The notes under the pieces are model-generated. The model did no database searches. It worked only from the letters and a program-made list of their open reading frames with translations, and was not told where the DNA came from. 64,000 bases of DNA, from positions 7,374 through 71,373 of the forward strand of contig JAZNNR010000012.1 of the NCBI GenBank assembly GCA_045580325.1. Direction: 5' to 3'. The position numbers and the translations under genes are program-made. Every line of letters begins with the position of its first letter. The stretch's first letter is position 1. Of this stretch, positions 27,602-37,543 are shown in pieces. The stretch is from SIG672 sp045580325. Its GTDB lineage: Bacteria > Bacillota > Clostridia > Oscillospirales > CAG-272.

Positions 27602-27640
27602 AAAAAAACCGGGAAGCTATGAAAAGTTTCCCGCTTTTTT
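27602..27640 (-). terminator. Terminator of the giant repeat-protein gene
   Basis: On the minus strand a GC-rich 8-bp stem (CGGGAAAC/GCTTCCCG, with wobble) and an 8-nt loop are followed by GG then TTTTTTT, 17 bp beyond the stop. Confidence 0.85.
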
Positions 27641-27656
27641 TCGACTGATATTAACT

Positions 27657-30600
27657 TTATTTGCCGGAAAGTTTTCTCTTTACTGTCACAAAAACTATGC
27701 ACAGTGTGAAGACCGTTGGCATAGCCACGAGCATTATGTAATACAAAGGCTTACCTTCCTGATTTACATCTCCGTATGAGCACAAATCGCATTTCCCGTC
27801 CCTGTCGGCATCAATGTGATTTTTAAAATCCTTTTCCCCTCTCGGTACAGTTTCTATCTCGTTTTCGGCATTTTCGTCCAAGAAAAGCTTTTCGCAGATT
27901 TCGCATTTATAGTATTCTGTTCGCGACTCGGTAATACAGCTTCCGGGCACAGAATCGAACTTTTCGAGCGTGTGAGATGCTTTTACTGTGATTTCCTCTA
28001 TACTTATCTCGACATATTTATCTTGATAAATGAGATAGATTTTGCCGCAGAGTAAGCATTTATAATGCTCATTTATTCCGTCGATGGTGCAGTCGGCAGG
28101 CCGTGTTGAAACATAGGTGTATTCACATATGTGGTTTTTTTCGTAAGAGCATATACTGCAAGTACCGAAAAGCGAGTCGGGTGAAATATCGTGTTCCCCA
28201 GAGATAAGAACCCTTCCGCAGCGGCAGGTCTTCTTGTGAGTATTTTCATCAAAATCCCAAGGCAGAGTATCTATACTATCCACGTGATTTGAGGTATCCT
28301 TCGGAGTATTAAGGTCGGCGGTATATATTCTTGTGTAGCCTTCGCCGTTCTTTATGTAAAGCTTCTTGCAAGCCTCGCACTTATAATGAGCCATCTTACC
28401 CTTTGTCATACAATCGGCTGCTACTTCGGGTATTTCGGTATAGGTACAAGTGTGAATCCGCACGTACCCGCAGGTCTTGCAAGTACCGCTGAGTGCAGTT
28501 TCTGATATGGTATGCCTATTCGTCGCCAAAACCGTCCCGCATCTGCAAGTCTTTGTGTGTGAATGATCGTCATATGTCCATTTAACATCTCTCATAGAAT
28601 CGACGTGATTGTTTATATCTTTTGGGATTTCAAGATCTTTTTCGGTAATTTCTGTATATACGCCGTTATTTTTAATATATAATTTTCCGCAGTCGCTGCA
28701 CTTATAGTGGAGTTTTTGACCTTTGCTGATACAGTTCGCCTCTATCTCGGCAATTTTTGTGTAGGTACAGGTGTGAATCTTAACGTATCCACAGACCGAA
28801 CACGCTCCCTCAAGAGAATCAACATCTATATCGTGCTCTTCAAAAGCAAGAACCGCCTTGCATTTACATACTTTTTTGTGTCCGCTTTCATCATGCGTCC
28901 ATTCGAGCGCACTTGCCAAGTCTATGTGATTTGAGCTGTCTTTCGGTGTATCAAGGTCGGCGGTGTATATTCTTATGTAGTTTTCGCCGTTCTTTACATA
29001 GAGTTTTTTACAGACTTCGCACTTATAATGAGCTATCTTGCCCTTCGTCATACAATCGGCCTCGACTTCAGGAATTTCAGTGTAAGTACAGACGTGTATT
29101 CTTACATATCCACAGGTCGCACACGTGCCGCTAAGTGCAGTCGAGGACATAGTATGATTGCCCGTCGCTAAAACCGTCCCGCACCTACACGTCTTCGTGT
29201 GCGAGTGATCGTCATATGTCCATTTAACATCTCTCATAGAATCGACGTGATTGTTTATATCTTTAGGGATTTCAAGCTCGTTTTCGGTGGTTTCGGTATA
29301 TATCCCATCAATTTTAACATACAATTTTCCGCAGTCATTACACTTATAATGGAGTTTTTGACCTTTGCTGATACAGTTCGCCTCTATCTCGGCAATTTTT
29401 GTGTAGGTACAGATATGGGTTTTAACATAACCGCAGACCGAGCAAACTCCCTCAAGAGAGTCAGCATCTATATCGTGTTCTTCAGAAACAAGAACCGCCT
29501 TGCATTTACATATTTTTTTGTGTCCGCTTTCATCATGCGTCCATTCGAGCGCACTTGCCAAGTCTACGTGATTTAAGGGATTTTTAGGTGTATCAAGATC
29601 GGCGGTGTATATTCTTATATAGTTTTCGCCGTTCTTTACATAGAGTTTTTTACAGACTTCGCACTTATAATGAGCTATTTTGCCTTTCGTCATACAATCG
29701 GCTGCTACTTCGAGTATTTCGGTATAGGTACAAGTGTGAGTCCTTACATACCCACAGGTCGCACAAGTCCCGTTTAGCGCGCTTTCCGACATAGTGTGCT
29801 TTCCTGATGCCAAAACAGCTCCGCACCTACACGTCTTCGTGTGTGAGTGATCGTCATACGTCCACTTGCGGTTTCTTACAGAATCGATGTGATTGCTTGT
29901 ATCTTTAGGGATTTCAAGTTCTTTTTCGGTGGTTTCGGTATATATCCCATCAATTTTAACATACAGTTTTCCACAGTCATTACACTTATAGTGAAGTTTT
30001 TGACCTTTGCTGATACAGTTCGCCTCTATCTCGGCGATTTTTGTGTATGTGCAGGTGTGAATCTTAACGTATCCACAGACCGAACACACACCCTCAAGAG
30101 AGTCAGCATCTATATCGTGCTCTTCAAAAGCAAGAACCGCTTTGCATTTACATACCTTTTTGTGCCCGATTTCGTCATACGTCCATTCAAGCGCACTTGC
30201 CGAGTCTACGTGATTCAAGGGATTTTTAGGTGTATCAAGGTCGGCGGTGTATATTCTTATGTAATTTTCGCCGTTCTTTATATAAAGTTTCTTGCAGGCT
30301 TCACACTTATAGTGAGCTATCTTGCCTTTCGTCATACAATCGGCCTCGATCTCAGGAATTTCAGTGTAAGTGCAAGAGTGAGTCCGCACATATCCACAGG
30401 TCGCACAAGTCCCGTTTAGCGCGCTTTCCGACATAGTGTGCTTTCCTGATGCCAAAACAGCTCCGCACCTACACGTCTTCGTGTGCGAGTGATCGTCATA
30501 TGTCCACGTGAGGTTTCTTACAGAATCGATGTGGTTGCTTGTATCTTTAGGGATTTCAAGCTCATTTTCGGTGGTTTCGATATATACCCCATCAATTTTA

Positions 30601-33554
30601 ACATACAGTTTTCCACAATCATTACACTTATAGTGAAGTTTTTGACCTTTGATGATACAATTTGCTTCTACCTTGGGTATTTTTGTGTATGTGCAGATAT
30701 GGGTTTTAACATAGCCGCAAATCGAGCAAATACCCTCGAGTGCAGCAGCATCTATATCGTGTTCTTCAGAAACAAGGACCTCACCACATCGACAGGTCTT
30801 TTTATGCGATTTTTCATCGTGCGCCCACTGCAGAGTATTTACGCTATCTATGTGATTTGAGCTGTCTTTCGGCGTATCAAGGTCAGCGGTGTATATTCTT
30901 ATGTAGTTTTCGCCGTTCTTTATATAAAGTTTCTTGCAAGCCTCGCACTTATAATGAGCTATTTTGCCCTTCGTCATACAATCGGCCTCGACTTCAGGAA
31001 TTTCAGTGTAAGTACAGACGTGTATTCTTACATATCCACAGGTCGCACACGTTCCGCTGAGCGCAGTTTCTGATATAGTATGATTGCCTGTCGCTAAAAC
31101 CGTCCCGCATCTGCATGTCTTCGTGTGTGAGTGGTCATCATACGTCCACGTGAGATTTTTCACAGAATCCACGTGATTACTTGTATCTTTAGGGATTTCA
31201 AGATCTTTTTCGGTGGTTTCGGTATATATCCCATCAATTTTAACATACAGTTTTCCACAGTCATTACACTTATAATGAAGTTTTTGACCTTTGCTGATAC
31301 AGTTCGCCTCCATCTCGGCAATTTTTGTGTAGGTACAGGTGTGGGTTTTAACATAGCCGCAAATCGAGCAAATACCCTCGAGTGCAGCAGCATCTATATC
31401 ATGTCCCCCAGAAATAAGGACCTCACCACATCGACAGGTCTTTTTATGCGATTTTTCATCGTGCGTCCACGGCAGAGTATCTACGCTATCCACGTGATTT
31501 GAGCTATCTTTCGGTGTGTCAAGATCGGCGGTGTATATTCTTATATAGTTTTCGCCGTTCTTTACATAGAGTTTTTTACAGACTTCGCACTTATAGTGAG
31601 CTATTTTGCCCTTCGTCATGCAGTCGGCTGTTACTTCGGGTATTTCGGTATAGGTACAAGTGTGAGTCCTTACATACCCACAGGTCGCACACGTTCCGTT
31701 TAGCGCGCTTTCCGACATAGTGTGCTTTCCTGATGCCAAAACAGCTCCGCATCTACACGTCTTCGTGTGTGAGTGATCGTCATACGTCCACTTGAGGTTT
31801 CTTACAGAATCGATGTGGTTGCTTGTATCTTTAGGGATTTCAAGTTCTTTTTCGGTGGTTTCGGTATATATCCCATCAATTTTAACATACAGTTTTCCAC
31901 AATCATTACACTTATAGTGAAGTTTTTGACCTTTGCTGATACAGTTCGCCTCTATCTCGGCAATTTTTGTGTAGGTACAGGTGTGGGTTTTAACATAGCC
32001 GCAAATCGAGCAAACACCCTCGAGTGCAGCAGCATCTATATCGTGTTCTTCAAAGGCAAGGACTGTTTTACATCTACATACCTTTTTATGTCCGCTTTCG
32101 TCATGCGTCCATTCGAGCGCACTTGCCGAGTATATATGGTTCAAAGGATTTTTGGGTGTTTCGAGGTCTGATACGCTGATTTCGGTATAAGCATCTCCGC
32201 TTTTTATATAAAGCTTCTCACAAACCGCACACTTATAGTGCGCTTTTCTTCCCTTTGTCATACAGTCAGAGGGTATCTCGGGAATTTCCGTGTACGTGCA
32301 AGTATGGCTCCTTTCGTAAGCACAAACAGAGCACTCTCCTTCAAGCGCACCTGCAGAAATATCGTGTTTCCCAGAAGAAAGAACTTCTCCGCACCGACAA
32401 ATTTTATAGTGCTTACTGTCATCCCACGTCCATTCAAGCAGATCTATAGAATCAATATGATTATCGGGAGCTATTTGGTCTTCAAGCTCTGACTCTGTCT
32501 TTTCGATATACGAGTTGCCGCTTCTGATATAGAGCTTTGAGCAGTCATTACATTTATAATGTTCTTTTTTGCCCTTTGTAACGCAGTTTCCCGTTGTAGC
32601 GTAAATTCTTGTAAGGTCATCGCAGATGTGAATTTTATTATATCCGCATACCATACAAGTTCCTTCAAGCGCGTCCCTCTCTATATCGTGATTTTCCGAG
32701 AGTAAAACCGCGCCGCACCGACAGCTTTTCGTATGGACGTTTTCATCATATGTCCACTCTACGCTTTTTTCGTCATCTATATGATTATTTAAGTCTTTCG
32801 GGATAGTAAGCTCATCTTCTGTCGCGACAGTCCAGATACCGTTTTCTTTATATATAAGATCACCGCATACGGTGCATACCGAATGCTCCTTTTTGCCGTC
32901 ATTTATACAGTTTGCAGAAGCTTCGGGTATTATCTCCCCTGCTGTATGCTCTGTATGGAATAGATTTGTCGCCACAATATCGGTAATTTCATATTCATTT
33001 CCGTCGCCGCCTGCACAAATGCCAAATTCTCCGCCGTAAAGCAGCCTTGTACTGAGTTTTATGTTTATCACTTCGTTGTCATTTACAAAAATTTCAACTA
33101 ACCCGTCAGAAGCAAATCTTACAGATAGCCTTACCGTATTGCCCTCAAAAACCGAACCATCTACACCTGCAGATTTTACAGACGCGGCGATACCGTGTTC
33201 ACTTTTATCCAGAACAATATTGGTGCCACTAAAATACACCCTAAGGTAAAAAATATTAGAGCCAAATATGTTTTGGTACTCGCGAATTCCTTTTCCTGCA
33301 AAAACTATACCCACAGGATACTGCGCTTCTTTCACATTACTTGAAAACTCTGCGCTTATTTTTCCTTCGTGCAAAAGTTCATTTTTTATTACCATCGATT
33401 GCACGGCTGACCGAGTATAAATTCCACCTGGTATCTCTTCAAACGTTCCTGAGATAATGGTATAACTATCCAGCGTAGAAGCAAAGACACAGTACAAGGA
33501 TACAGATACAAAAACAAGTGCAAGCAGTAAAATTTTAGAAAATCTATTTATCAT
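27657..33554 (-). CDS. Giant secreted Cys/His-rich tandem-repeat surface protein
   Basis: A 1965-aa exported protein. A signal peptide is at residues 1-26. Residues 30-199 form a beta-rich, lectin/LamG-like domain (IFYLRVYFSGTNIVLDKS, VRLSVRFASDGLVEIFVNDN). From 200 to 1808 there are 15 tandem repeats, 107 residues each from the third on, then a degenerate sixteenth. A C-terminal membrane helix (about 1937-1958) and a basic tail (KRKLSGK) hold it in the membrane; no LPXTG is seen. Each repeat has eight cysteines in fixed places (HYKCxxC, TCRCG, TCxxCGY) with conserved His and Trp, suggesting two or three zinc-ribbon-like knuckles. Two repeat types alternate, giving a 214-residue superperiod. 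The start has CAGGAG upstream and a promoter precedes it. A surface or cell-cell role is a guess. Confidence 0.85.
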   Translation of the reverse strand: MINRFSKILLLALVFVSVSLYCVFASTLDSYTIISGTFEEIPGGIYTRSAVQSMVIKNELLHEGKISAEFSSNVKEAQYPVGIVFAGKGIREYQNIFGSNIFYLRVYFSGTNIVLDKSEHGIAASVKSAGVDGSVFEGNTVRLSVRFASDGLVEIFVNDNEVINIKLSTRLLYGGEFGICAGGDGNEYEITDIVATNLFHTEHTAGEIIPEASANCINDGKKEHSVCTVCGDLIYKENGIWTVATEDELTIPKDLNNHIDDEKSVEWTYDENVHTKSCRCGAVLLSENHDIERDALEGTCMVCGYNKIHICDDLTRIYATTGNCVTKGKKEHYKCNDCSKLYIRSGNSYIEKTESELEDQIAPDNHIDSIDLLEWTWDDSKHYKICRCGEVLSSGKHDISAGALEGECSVCAYERSHTCTYTEIPEIPSDCMTKGRKAHYKCAVCEKLYIKSGDAYTEISVSDLETPKNPLNHIYSASALEWTHDESGHKKVCRCKTVLAFEEHDIDAAALEGVCSICGYVKTHTCTYTKIAEIEANCISKGQKLHYKCNDCGKLYVKIDGIYTETTEKELEIPKDTSNHIDSVRNLKWTYDDHSHTKTCRCGAVLASGKHTMSESALNGTCATCGYVRTHTCTYTEIPEVTADCMTKGKIAHYKCEVCKKLYVKNGENYIRIYTADLDTPKDSSNHVDSVDTLPWTHDEKSHKKTCRCGEVLISGGHDIDAAALEGICSICGYVKTHTCTYTKIAEMEANCISKGQKLHYKCNDCGKLYVKIDGIYTETTEKDLEIPKDTSNHVDSVKNLTWTYDDHSHTKTCRCGTVLATGNHTISETALSGTCATCGYVRIHVCTYTEIPEVEADCMTKGKIAHYKCEACKKLYIKNGENYIRIYTADLDTPKDSSNHIDSVNTLQWAHDEKSHKKTCRCGEVLVSEEHDIDAAALEGICSICGYVKTHICTYTKIPKVEANCIIKGQKLHYKCNDCGKLYVKIDGVYIETTENELEIPKDTSNHIDSVRNLTWTYDDHSHTKTCRCGAVLASGKHTMSESALNGTCATCGYVRTHSCTYTEIPEIEADCMTKGKIAHYKCEACKKLYIKNGENYIRIYTADLDTPKNPLNHVDSASALEWTYDEIGHKKVCKCKAVLAFEEHDIDADSLEGVCSVCGYVKIHTCTYTKIAEIEANCISKGQKLHYKCNDCGKLYVKIDGIYTETTEKELEIPKDTSNHIDSVRNRKWTYDDHSHTKTCRCGAVLASGKHTMSESALNGTCATCGYVRTHTCTYTEILEVAADCMTKGKIAHYKCEVCKKLYVKNGENYIRIYTADLDTPKNPLNHVDLASALEWTHDESGHKKICKCKAVLVSEEHDIDADSLEGVCSVCGYVKTHICTYTKIAEIEANCISKGQKLHYKCNDCGKLYVKIDGIYTETTENELEIPKDINNHVDSMRDVKWTYDDHSHTKTCRCGTVLATGNHTMSSTALSGTCATCGYVRIHVCTYTEIPEVEADCMTKGKIAHYKCEVCKKLYVKNGENYIRIYTADLDTPKDSSNHIDLASALEWTHDESGHKKVCKCKAVLAFEEHDIDVDSLEGACSVCGYVKIHTCTYTKIAEIEANCISKGQKLHYKCSDCGKLYIKNNGVYTEITEKDLEIPKDINNHVDSMRDVKWTYDDHSHTKTCRCGTVLATNRHTISETALSGTCKTCGYVRIHTCTYTEIPEVAADCMTKGKMAHYKCEACKKLYIKNGEGYTRIYTADLNTPKDTSNHVDSIDTLPWDFDENTHKKTCRCGRVLISGEHDISPDSLFGTCSICSYEKNHICEYTYVSTRPADCTIDGINEHYKCLLCGKIYLIYQDKYVEISIEEITVKASHTLEKFDSVPGSCITESRTEYYKCEICEKLFLDENAENEIETVPRGEKDFKNHIDADRDGKCDLCSYGDVNQEGKPLYYIMLVAMPTVFTLCIVFVTVKRKLSGK
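28131..32957 (-). repeat. 15 tandem in-frame repeats (321 bp; 642-bp superperiod)
   Basis: Repeats 1-2 (110 and 108 codons) are the most diverged; repeats 3-15 (28131-32303) are each exactly 107 codons. A-type units (containing ANCISKGQKLHYKCNDCG) alternate with B-type units (ADCMTKGKIAHYKCE). The DNA shows nearly identical copies 642 bp apart: the string GTATCTTTAGGGATTTCAAG starts at about 30541, 31183 and 31825. This points to recent expansion or gene conversion, and to possible length variation between strains. Confidence 0.9.
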
Positions 33555-33598
33555 AAAAACTCCTGTAATTCGACAAAAAATGACAATTATTACAGATA

Positions 33599-33626
33599 AT
33601 TATACCACACTTTAATATCTTGTCAA
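33599..33626 (-). promoter_or_regulatory. Promoter of the giant repeat-protein gene
   Basis: On the minus strand TTGACA (33626-33621), 16 nt, TATAAT (33604-33599), about 45 bp before the ATG. Confidence 0.78.
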
Positions 33627-33651
33627 TATTGCCCTACAGCTTTGGCGTATT

Positions 33652-33690
33652 AAAAAAACGCTACCGCAGACATACTCTCCGCGATAGCGC
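33652..33690 (-). terminator. Terminator of the typA-pyk unit
   Basis: On the minus strand the 9-bp stem GCGATAGCG/CGCTACCGC (one wobble, read in complement) is followed by TTTTTTTA, 16 bp after the pyk stop. Confidence 0.85.
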
Positions 33691-33705
33691 TATGCTTGTT
33701 TTTTA

Positions 33706-35121
33706 TTATCTGACTATTTCGACCTTGATAGTGTTTGTGTTGCCCGGCTCTCCGTTTATCTGACCGCCCGTAAGCACTACGTTATCGCCCTTTGCAAGAG
33801 AAAATACCCTTTTCGCCTGCAAGATTGCGTGATAAAACACCACTTCGATAGAACTAAATTCCTCGCTGAGAGCAGGTGTAACACCCCAGCTGAGATTCAG
33901 CTTTCTCCACGCTTTTTCCTCGGTCGTCATACCGATTATATCGACAGGACAGCGGAATCGGCTTACCATTCTTGCTGTCTGCCCGCTTTTTGTATTGACA
34001 ACTATCGTCTTTGCGCCTACGTCTATTGCCATAGCGCAGGTAGCGTGCGATATAGCGTCAAGATTGTTTTTAATTCTGAACTGAGTGCTCAAAAACCAGC
34101 TTTTATAGTCGATTCTTTTTTCGGTAAATTCGGCGATTTCTGCCATATTTTTTACCGCTGCAACGGGATATTTTCCTGCCGCGGTTTCGCCCGAGAGCAT
34201 AATTGCCGACGCTCCGTCATAGACCGCGTTTGCCACGTCCGAGATTTCGGCACGCGTCGGTCTTGGATTATGGATCATGGATTCGAGCATTTCGGTTGCC
34301 GTAATGACTCTCTTTCCGAGAAGTCTGCACTTGTTTATGAGATATTTCTGCACAGACGGCACTTCAACGAAAGGAATCTCAACTCCGAGGTCGCCACGTG
34401 CCACCATAATTCCGTCCGCAATATCACAGATCTCCTCGATATTATCAACACCTGCGCGGTTCTCTATTTTCGCTATAATGTCTATATCAGCGCCGCCATT
34501 CCGATTGAGAAATTCGCGAACGTCTGAAATATCCTCTTTGCTTGAAACAAATGACGCGGCAACAAAATCGACGTCGTTTTCTATACCGAAAATAAGGTCG
34601 GCTTTATCCTGCTCACTGAGATATTCTCCTTCGAGAATCTTGTTCGGGAAATGCATACTCTTTCTGTCCGAAAGCTCTCCTCCGCTTATTACCTTGCAGT
34701 GAGCGTTCGTACCTTCAAGAGAAACGACCTTAAAGCTTACAAGACCGTTATTTACAAGTATAATGTCGCCTTCGCAGAGCTCTTCTATAAGATGCTTATA
34801 GGTAACCGAAACTCTTGTCTGGTCGCCTACTATATCGTCTGTTGTGAAAATGAAATCTGCTCCGTCTTCAAGATATATCTTTTTGTTTTCAAAAGTCTTT
34901 ATACGGTATTCGGGTCCTTTGGTATCAAGCATGATCGCAACAGGCATATCAAGCGCCTTGCGGACGCTCTTTATAAGCTCTATCGTAGCTTTATGCTCCT
35001 CGTGCGTGCCGTGCGAAAAGTTAAGGCGGGCTACGTTCATTCCTTCCCTGCACATCTGTGTAAGTGTTTTCTCGTTATTACAGGCAGGACCTATTGTGCA
35101 TATTATCTTTGTCTTACGCAT
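33706..35121 (-). CDS. pyk: Pyruvate kinase
   Basis: Glycolytic enzyme converting phosphoenolpyruvate and ADP to pyruvate and ATP. The 471 aa comprise A/B/A and C domains and lack the extra C-terminal PEP-utiliser domain of Bacillus Pyk. Motifs: TKIICTIGPACNN, GMNVARLNFSHGTHEEH, the catalytic lysine strand DIIAKIENRAGVDN, MVARGDLGVEIP and DVANAVYDGASAIMLSGETAAG. Two positions are slightly unusual: MLDTKGPEYR (usually PEIR) and TATEMLESM (usually TATQMLESM). The ATG has GGAGGTCG 5 nt upstream. It lies 24 bp after typA on the same strand and ends at a strong terminator, so typA-pyk form a unit. Confidence 0.97.
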   Translation of the reverse strand: MRKTKIICTIGPACNNEKTLTQMCREGMNVARLNFSHGTHEEHKATIELIKSVRKALDMPVAIMLDTKGPEYRIKTFENKKIYLEDGADFIFTTDDIVGDQTRVSVTYKHLIEELCEGDIILVNNGLVSFKVVSLEGTNAHCKVISGGELSDRKSMHFPNKILEGEYLSEQDKADLIFGIENDVDFVAASFVSSKEDISDVREFLNRNGGADIDIIAKIENRAGVDNIEEICDIADGIMVARGDLGVEIPFVEVPSVQKYLINKCRLLGKRVITATEMLESMIHNPRPTRAEISDVANAVYDGASAIMLSGETAAGKYPVAAVKNMAEIAEFTEKRIDYKSWFLSTQFRIKNNLDAISHATCAMAIDVGAKTIVVNTKSGQTARMVSRFRCPVDIIGMTTEEKAWRKLNLSWGVTPALSEEFSSIEVVFYHAILQAKRVFSLAKGDNVVLTGGQINGEPGNTNTIKVEIVR

Positions 35122-35145
35122 AAGCGACCTCCAAAGTAAAATTCG

Positions 35146-36984
35146 TTAGTTATTTGAGCCCTTAAGCTTCGCCTGAGCCTTAAGTCTGTTTGCGGTATTA
35201 AGAATACTCTTTCTTATTCTTATAGTTTTAGGTGTAACCTCGATAAGCTCGTCGGAATTTATAAATTCGATTGCTTCTTCAAGGCTCATAATTCTTGGCG
35301 GTGTGAGTATAAGCTTTTCATCTGCACCCTTCGAGCGTACTGCCGTTAAGTGCTTTTCTTTACAGGGATTTATAGTAATATCGCCAACCTTAGGGTTTTC
35401 GCCGATTACCATTCCCTCGTAAACAGGTGTCTGTACTCCCACAAAGAGCTGACCTCTGTCCTGTGTGTTATAAAGTCCGTAAGATGTGGTTACTCCGTTT
35501 TCGGAAGCAACGAGAGAGCCTGTGAATCTTGCGGTGATTTCGCCCTTATACGGCTGATATCCGTCGAATATCGTATTGAGGATACCCTCGCCGCGTGTAT
35601 CTGTCATAAATTTGCTTCTGTAACCGAAAAGACAGCGCGCGGGAATGACGTATTCGAGCTTTGTGCGTGTTCCGTTTGCGTTTACCGACATATCAACGAA
35701 CTCTCCGCGGCGTGCGCCGAGCTTTTCCATAACTGCGCCCGAAAATTCGCTTCCGACGTCGATATAAACTCTTTCCATAGGCTCACACTTGACGCCGTCG
35801 ATATACTTATATATTACTCTCGGAGCAGATACGGCAACCTCAAAGCCTTCTCTTCTCATATTTTCGATAAGTATCGAAAGGTGCATTTCTCCTCTTCCCG
35901 ATACCTTAAAGCTATCTGTCGTTTCGCCGTCTGTAACTCTCAGCGATACGTCCTTGAGAAGCTCGTCGTAAAGGCGCTTACGTATCTGACGCGACGTTAC
36001 AAACTTACCCTCTCTTCCTGCAAACGGGCTGTCGTTTACCGAAATCGTCATTTCGAGAGTAGGCTCGCTTATCTTAACGAACGGAAGGGGTGTGGGGTCG
36101 AGAGGCGAGCATATAGTATCACCTATCGTCAGCGCCTCTGCGCCCGAGAAGCATACTATATCGCCCGGATATGCCTTATCGACCGAAACTCTGCCGAGTC
36201 CGTCGAACTGCTGAAGCGAAACGACTCTCGTTTTAGAGCGTGAATCGGGGTTGTGATAGTTGCAGATAGCAACCTCGTCGCCTACGCTTATTACACCGCG
36301 CTCGATTCTTCCTACGCCGATCCTGCCGACGTATTCGTTATAGTCTATCGAGGAAACGAGAAGCTGAAGTCCGTCGTTCTCGTCGCCCTTGGGGGGCTCT
36401 ATATATTCAAGTATCGTATCGAAAAGCGGAACGAGGTCTGTTCCTACCTCGTCGGGTGAGAATGACGCTGTTCCCGCTCTTCCCGAGCAGAAAAGCATAG
36501 GAGAGTCAAGCTGTTCTTCTGTTGCTTCAAGGTCAAGAAGAAGCTCAAGGACCTCGTCAACTACCTCGTGGATTCTTGCGTCGGGCTTGTCTATCTTGTT
36601 TACTACCACGATAACTCTGTGGTTAAGCTCGAGTGCTCTCTGAAGAACGAATCTCGTCTGCGGCATAGGACCTTCTGCGGCGTCCACGAGAAGAAGAACT
36701 CCGTTTACCATTTTGAGAATTCGCTCGACCTCACCACCGAAATCGGCGTGTCCGGGAGTGTCGATTATGTTTATTTTAGCATCTTTATAGTGAACTGCCG
36801 TATTCTTTGCGAGTATTGTTATTCCTCTTTCTCGTTCAAGGTCATTCGAGTCCATTACTCGCTCTGTCGTTGCCTGATTGTCGCGGTAAATGCCGCCCTG
36901 CTTGAGCATTTCGTCAACGAGCGTTGTTTTGCCGTGGTCAACGTGTGCAATAATCGCTATGTTTCTTAAATCGTTACGTACCAA
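35146..36984 (-). CDS. typA: Ribosome-associated GTPase TypA/BipA
   Basis: Translational GTPase of the BipA/TypA family, involved in 50S assembly and stress adaptation; 612 aa as usual. G1 is AHVDHGKTTLVDEML, switch I RVMDSNDLERERGITI, G3 DTPGHADFGGEV, G4 NKIDKPDAR and G5-like SGRAG. Domain II, III and V equivalents follow, and the BipA-specific C-terminal domain has LFGYRSKFMTDTRGEG and ALEFIN-type helices. The start is TTG at 36984 (protein begins MVRNDLRNIAI) with AGAGGT 7 nt upstream. It is divergent from the small gene at 37202. Confidence 0.97.
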   Translation of the reverse strand: MVRNDLRNIAIIAHVDHGKTTLVDEMLKQGGIYRDNQATTERVMDSNDLERERGITILAKNTAVHYKDAKINIIDTPGHADFGGEVERILKMVNGVLLLVDAAEGPMPQTRFVLQRALELNHRVIVVVNKIDKPDARIHEVVDEVLELLLDLEATEEQLDSPMLFCSGRAGTASFSPDEVGTDLVPLFDTILEYIEPPKGDENDGLQLLVSSIDYNEYVGRIGVGRIERGVISVGDEVAICNYHNPDSRSKTRVVSLQQFDGLGRVSVDKAYPGDIVCFSGAEALTIGDTICSPLDPTPLPFVKISEPTLEMTISVNDSPFAGREGKFVTSRQIRKRLYDELLKDVSLRVTDGETTDSFKVSGRGEMHLSILIENMRREGFEVAVSAPRVIYKYIDGVKCEPMERVYIDVGSEFSGAVMEKLGARRGEFVDMSVNANGTRTKLEYVIPARCLFGYRSKFMTDTRGEGILNTIFDGYQPYKGEITARFTGSLVASENGVTTSYGLYNTQDRGQLFVGVQTPVYEGMVIGENPKVGDITINPCKEKHLTAVRSKGADEKLILTPPRIMSLEEAIEFINSDELIEVTPKTIRIRKSILNTANRLKAQAKLKGSNN

Positions 36985-37031
36985 GTTAATTACCTCTTAC
37001 TTTAAAATTCCTATATTTATACAAACAATTC

Positions 37032-37037
37032 ATTATA
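37032..37037 (-). promoter_or_regulatory. Extended -10 promoter of typA-pyk
   Basis: On the minus strand TGGTATAAT has the TGn extension; no convincing -35 is seen 17 bp upstream. It lies about 48 bp before the TTG start. Confidence 0.55.
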
Positions 37038-37131
37038 CCACATAAGGTGCGAAATTAAAATAGATTTTGTTAATTTTTTTAAATTTTTTTGAAATTTTGC
37101 GAATTTATGGATTATTTTGCGAAGGTAGCAC

Positions 37132-37160
37132 TTGAAATAGTTTTAAAATAAATGTATAAT
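37132..37160 (+). promoter_or_regulatory. Promoter of the 110-aa protein / radical SAM pair
   Basis: TTGAAA (37132-37137), 17 nt, TATAAT (37155-37160). The predicted transcript start is near 37167, which excludes the in-frame upstream start codon at 37163. Confidence 0.78.
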
Positions 37161-37201
37161 AAATGTTTGGAGTGAGAATACACCGAAAGGAAAGAAAAAG
37201 A

Positions 37202-37534
37202 GTGTCGATATTCAAACGCAAACTTCCCAAAAACGAAAACAGCGTCGCGTACAGAGTCAAGATGGCGAAAACACTCGACGGGCGCGCTATAAAATACTGC
37301 ACCGAGCGAAAAGACGATATTGACCTCGTCATCGGACGCGCGGGAAGCCTTACCATAAGGGACGGCGAGTTTCTCGTATTCTCCTCGGGAGATATAGTTA
37401 TGCGTGCTAAGATCGAAGAGCTCAGAGCCTCCGAGCTTCTCTCGCTTGAGGGCGTTATTCTTACAGCTCCCGACCTTGAACACGGCGGAGCCGAGCGCAC
37501 GATAATCGCTTATTACACTTATTACAGAAAGTAA
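37202..37534 (+). CDS. Conserved-looking small protein of unknown function
   Basis: A 110-aa product with no recognised family, signal peptide or membrane helix. It is basic at the N-terminus (IFKRKLPKNE) and then looks like a compact alternating alpha/beta fold (DIDLVIGRAGSLTIRDGEFLVFSSGDIVMRAKIEELRASELLSLEGVILTAP shows regular strands). The C-terminus is aromatic (IAYYTYYRK). I take the GTG at 37202 (GAAAGGAA about 15 nt upstream) because an alternative ATG at 37163 lies upstream of the predicted transcript start. It ends 9 bp before a radical SAM/SPASM gene, so the pair is co-expressed. A partner role for that enzyme is only an inference. Confidence 0.7.
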   Translation: MSIFKRKLPKNENSVAYRVKMAKTLDGRAIKYCTERKDDIDLVIGRAGSLTIRDGEFLVFSSGDIVMRAKIEELRASELLSLEGVILTAPDLEHGGAERTIIAYYTYYRK

Positions 37535-37543
37535 TATTTTATT

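Noticed and set aside
28131..32957. Tandem repeats considered as a CRISPR array
   Set aside because: The repeats are 321 bp, continuous and in frame within one coding sequence; there are no unique spacers and no cas genes.
37163..37201. Upstream in-frame ATG at 37163 for the 110-aa protein
   Set aside because: It lies 3 bp after the -10 box TATAAT and before the predicted transcript start, so it cannot be on the mRNA; the GTG at 37202 is preferred.
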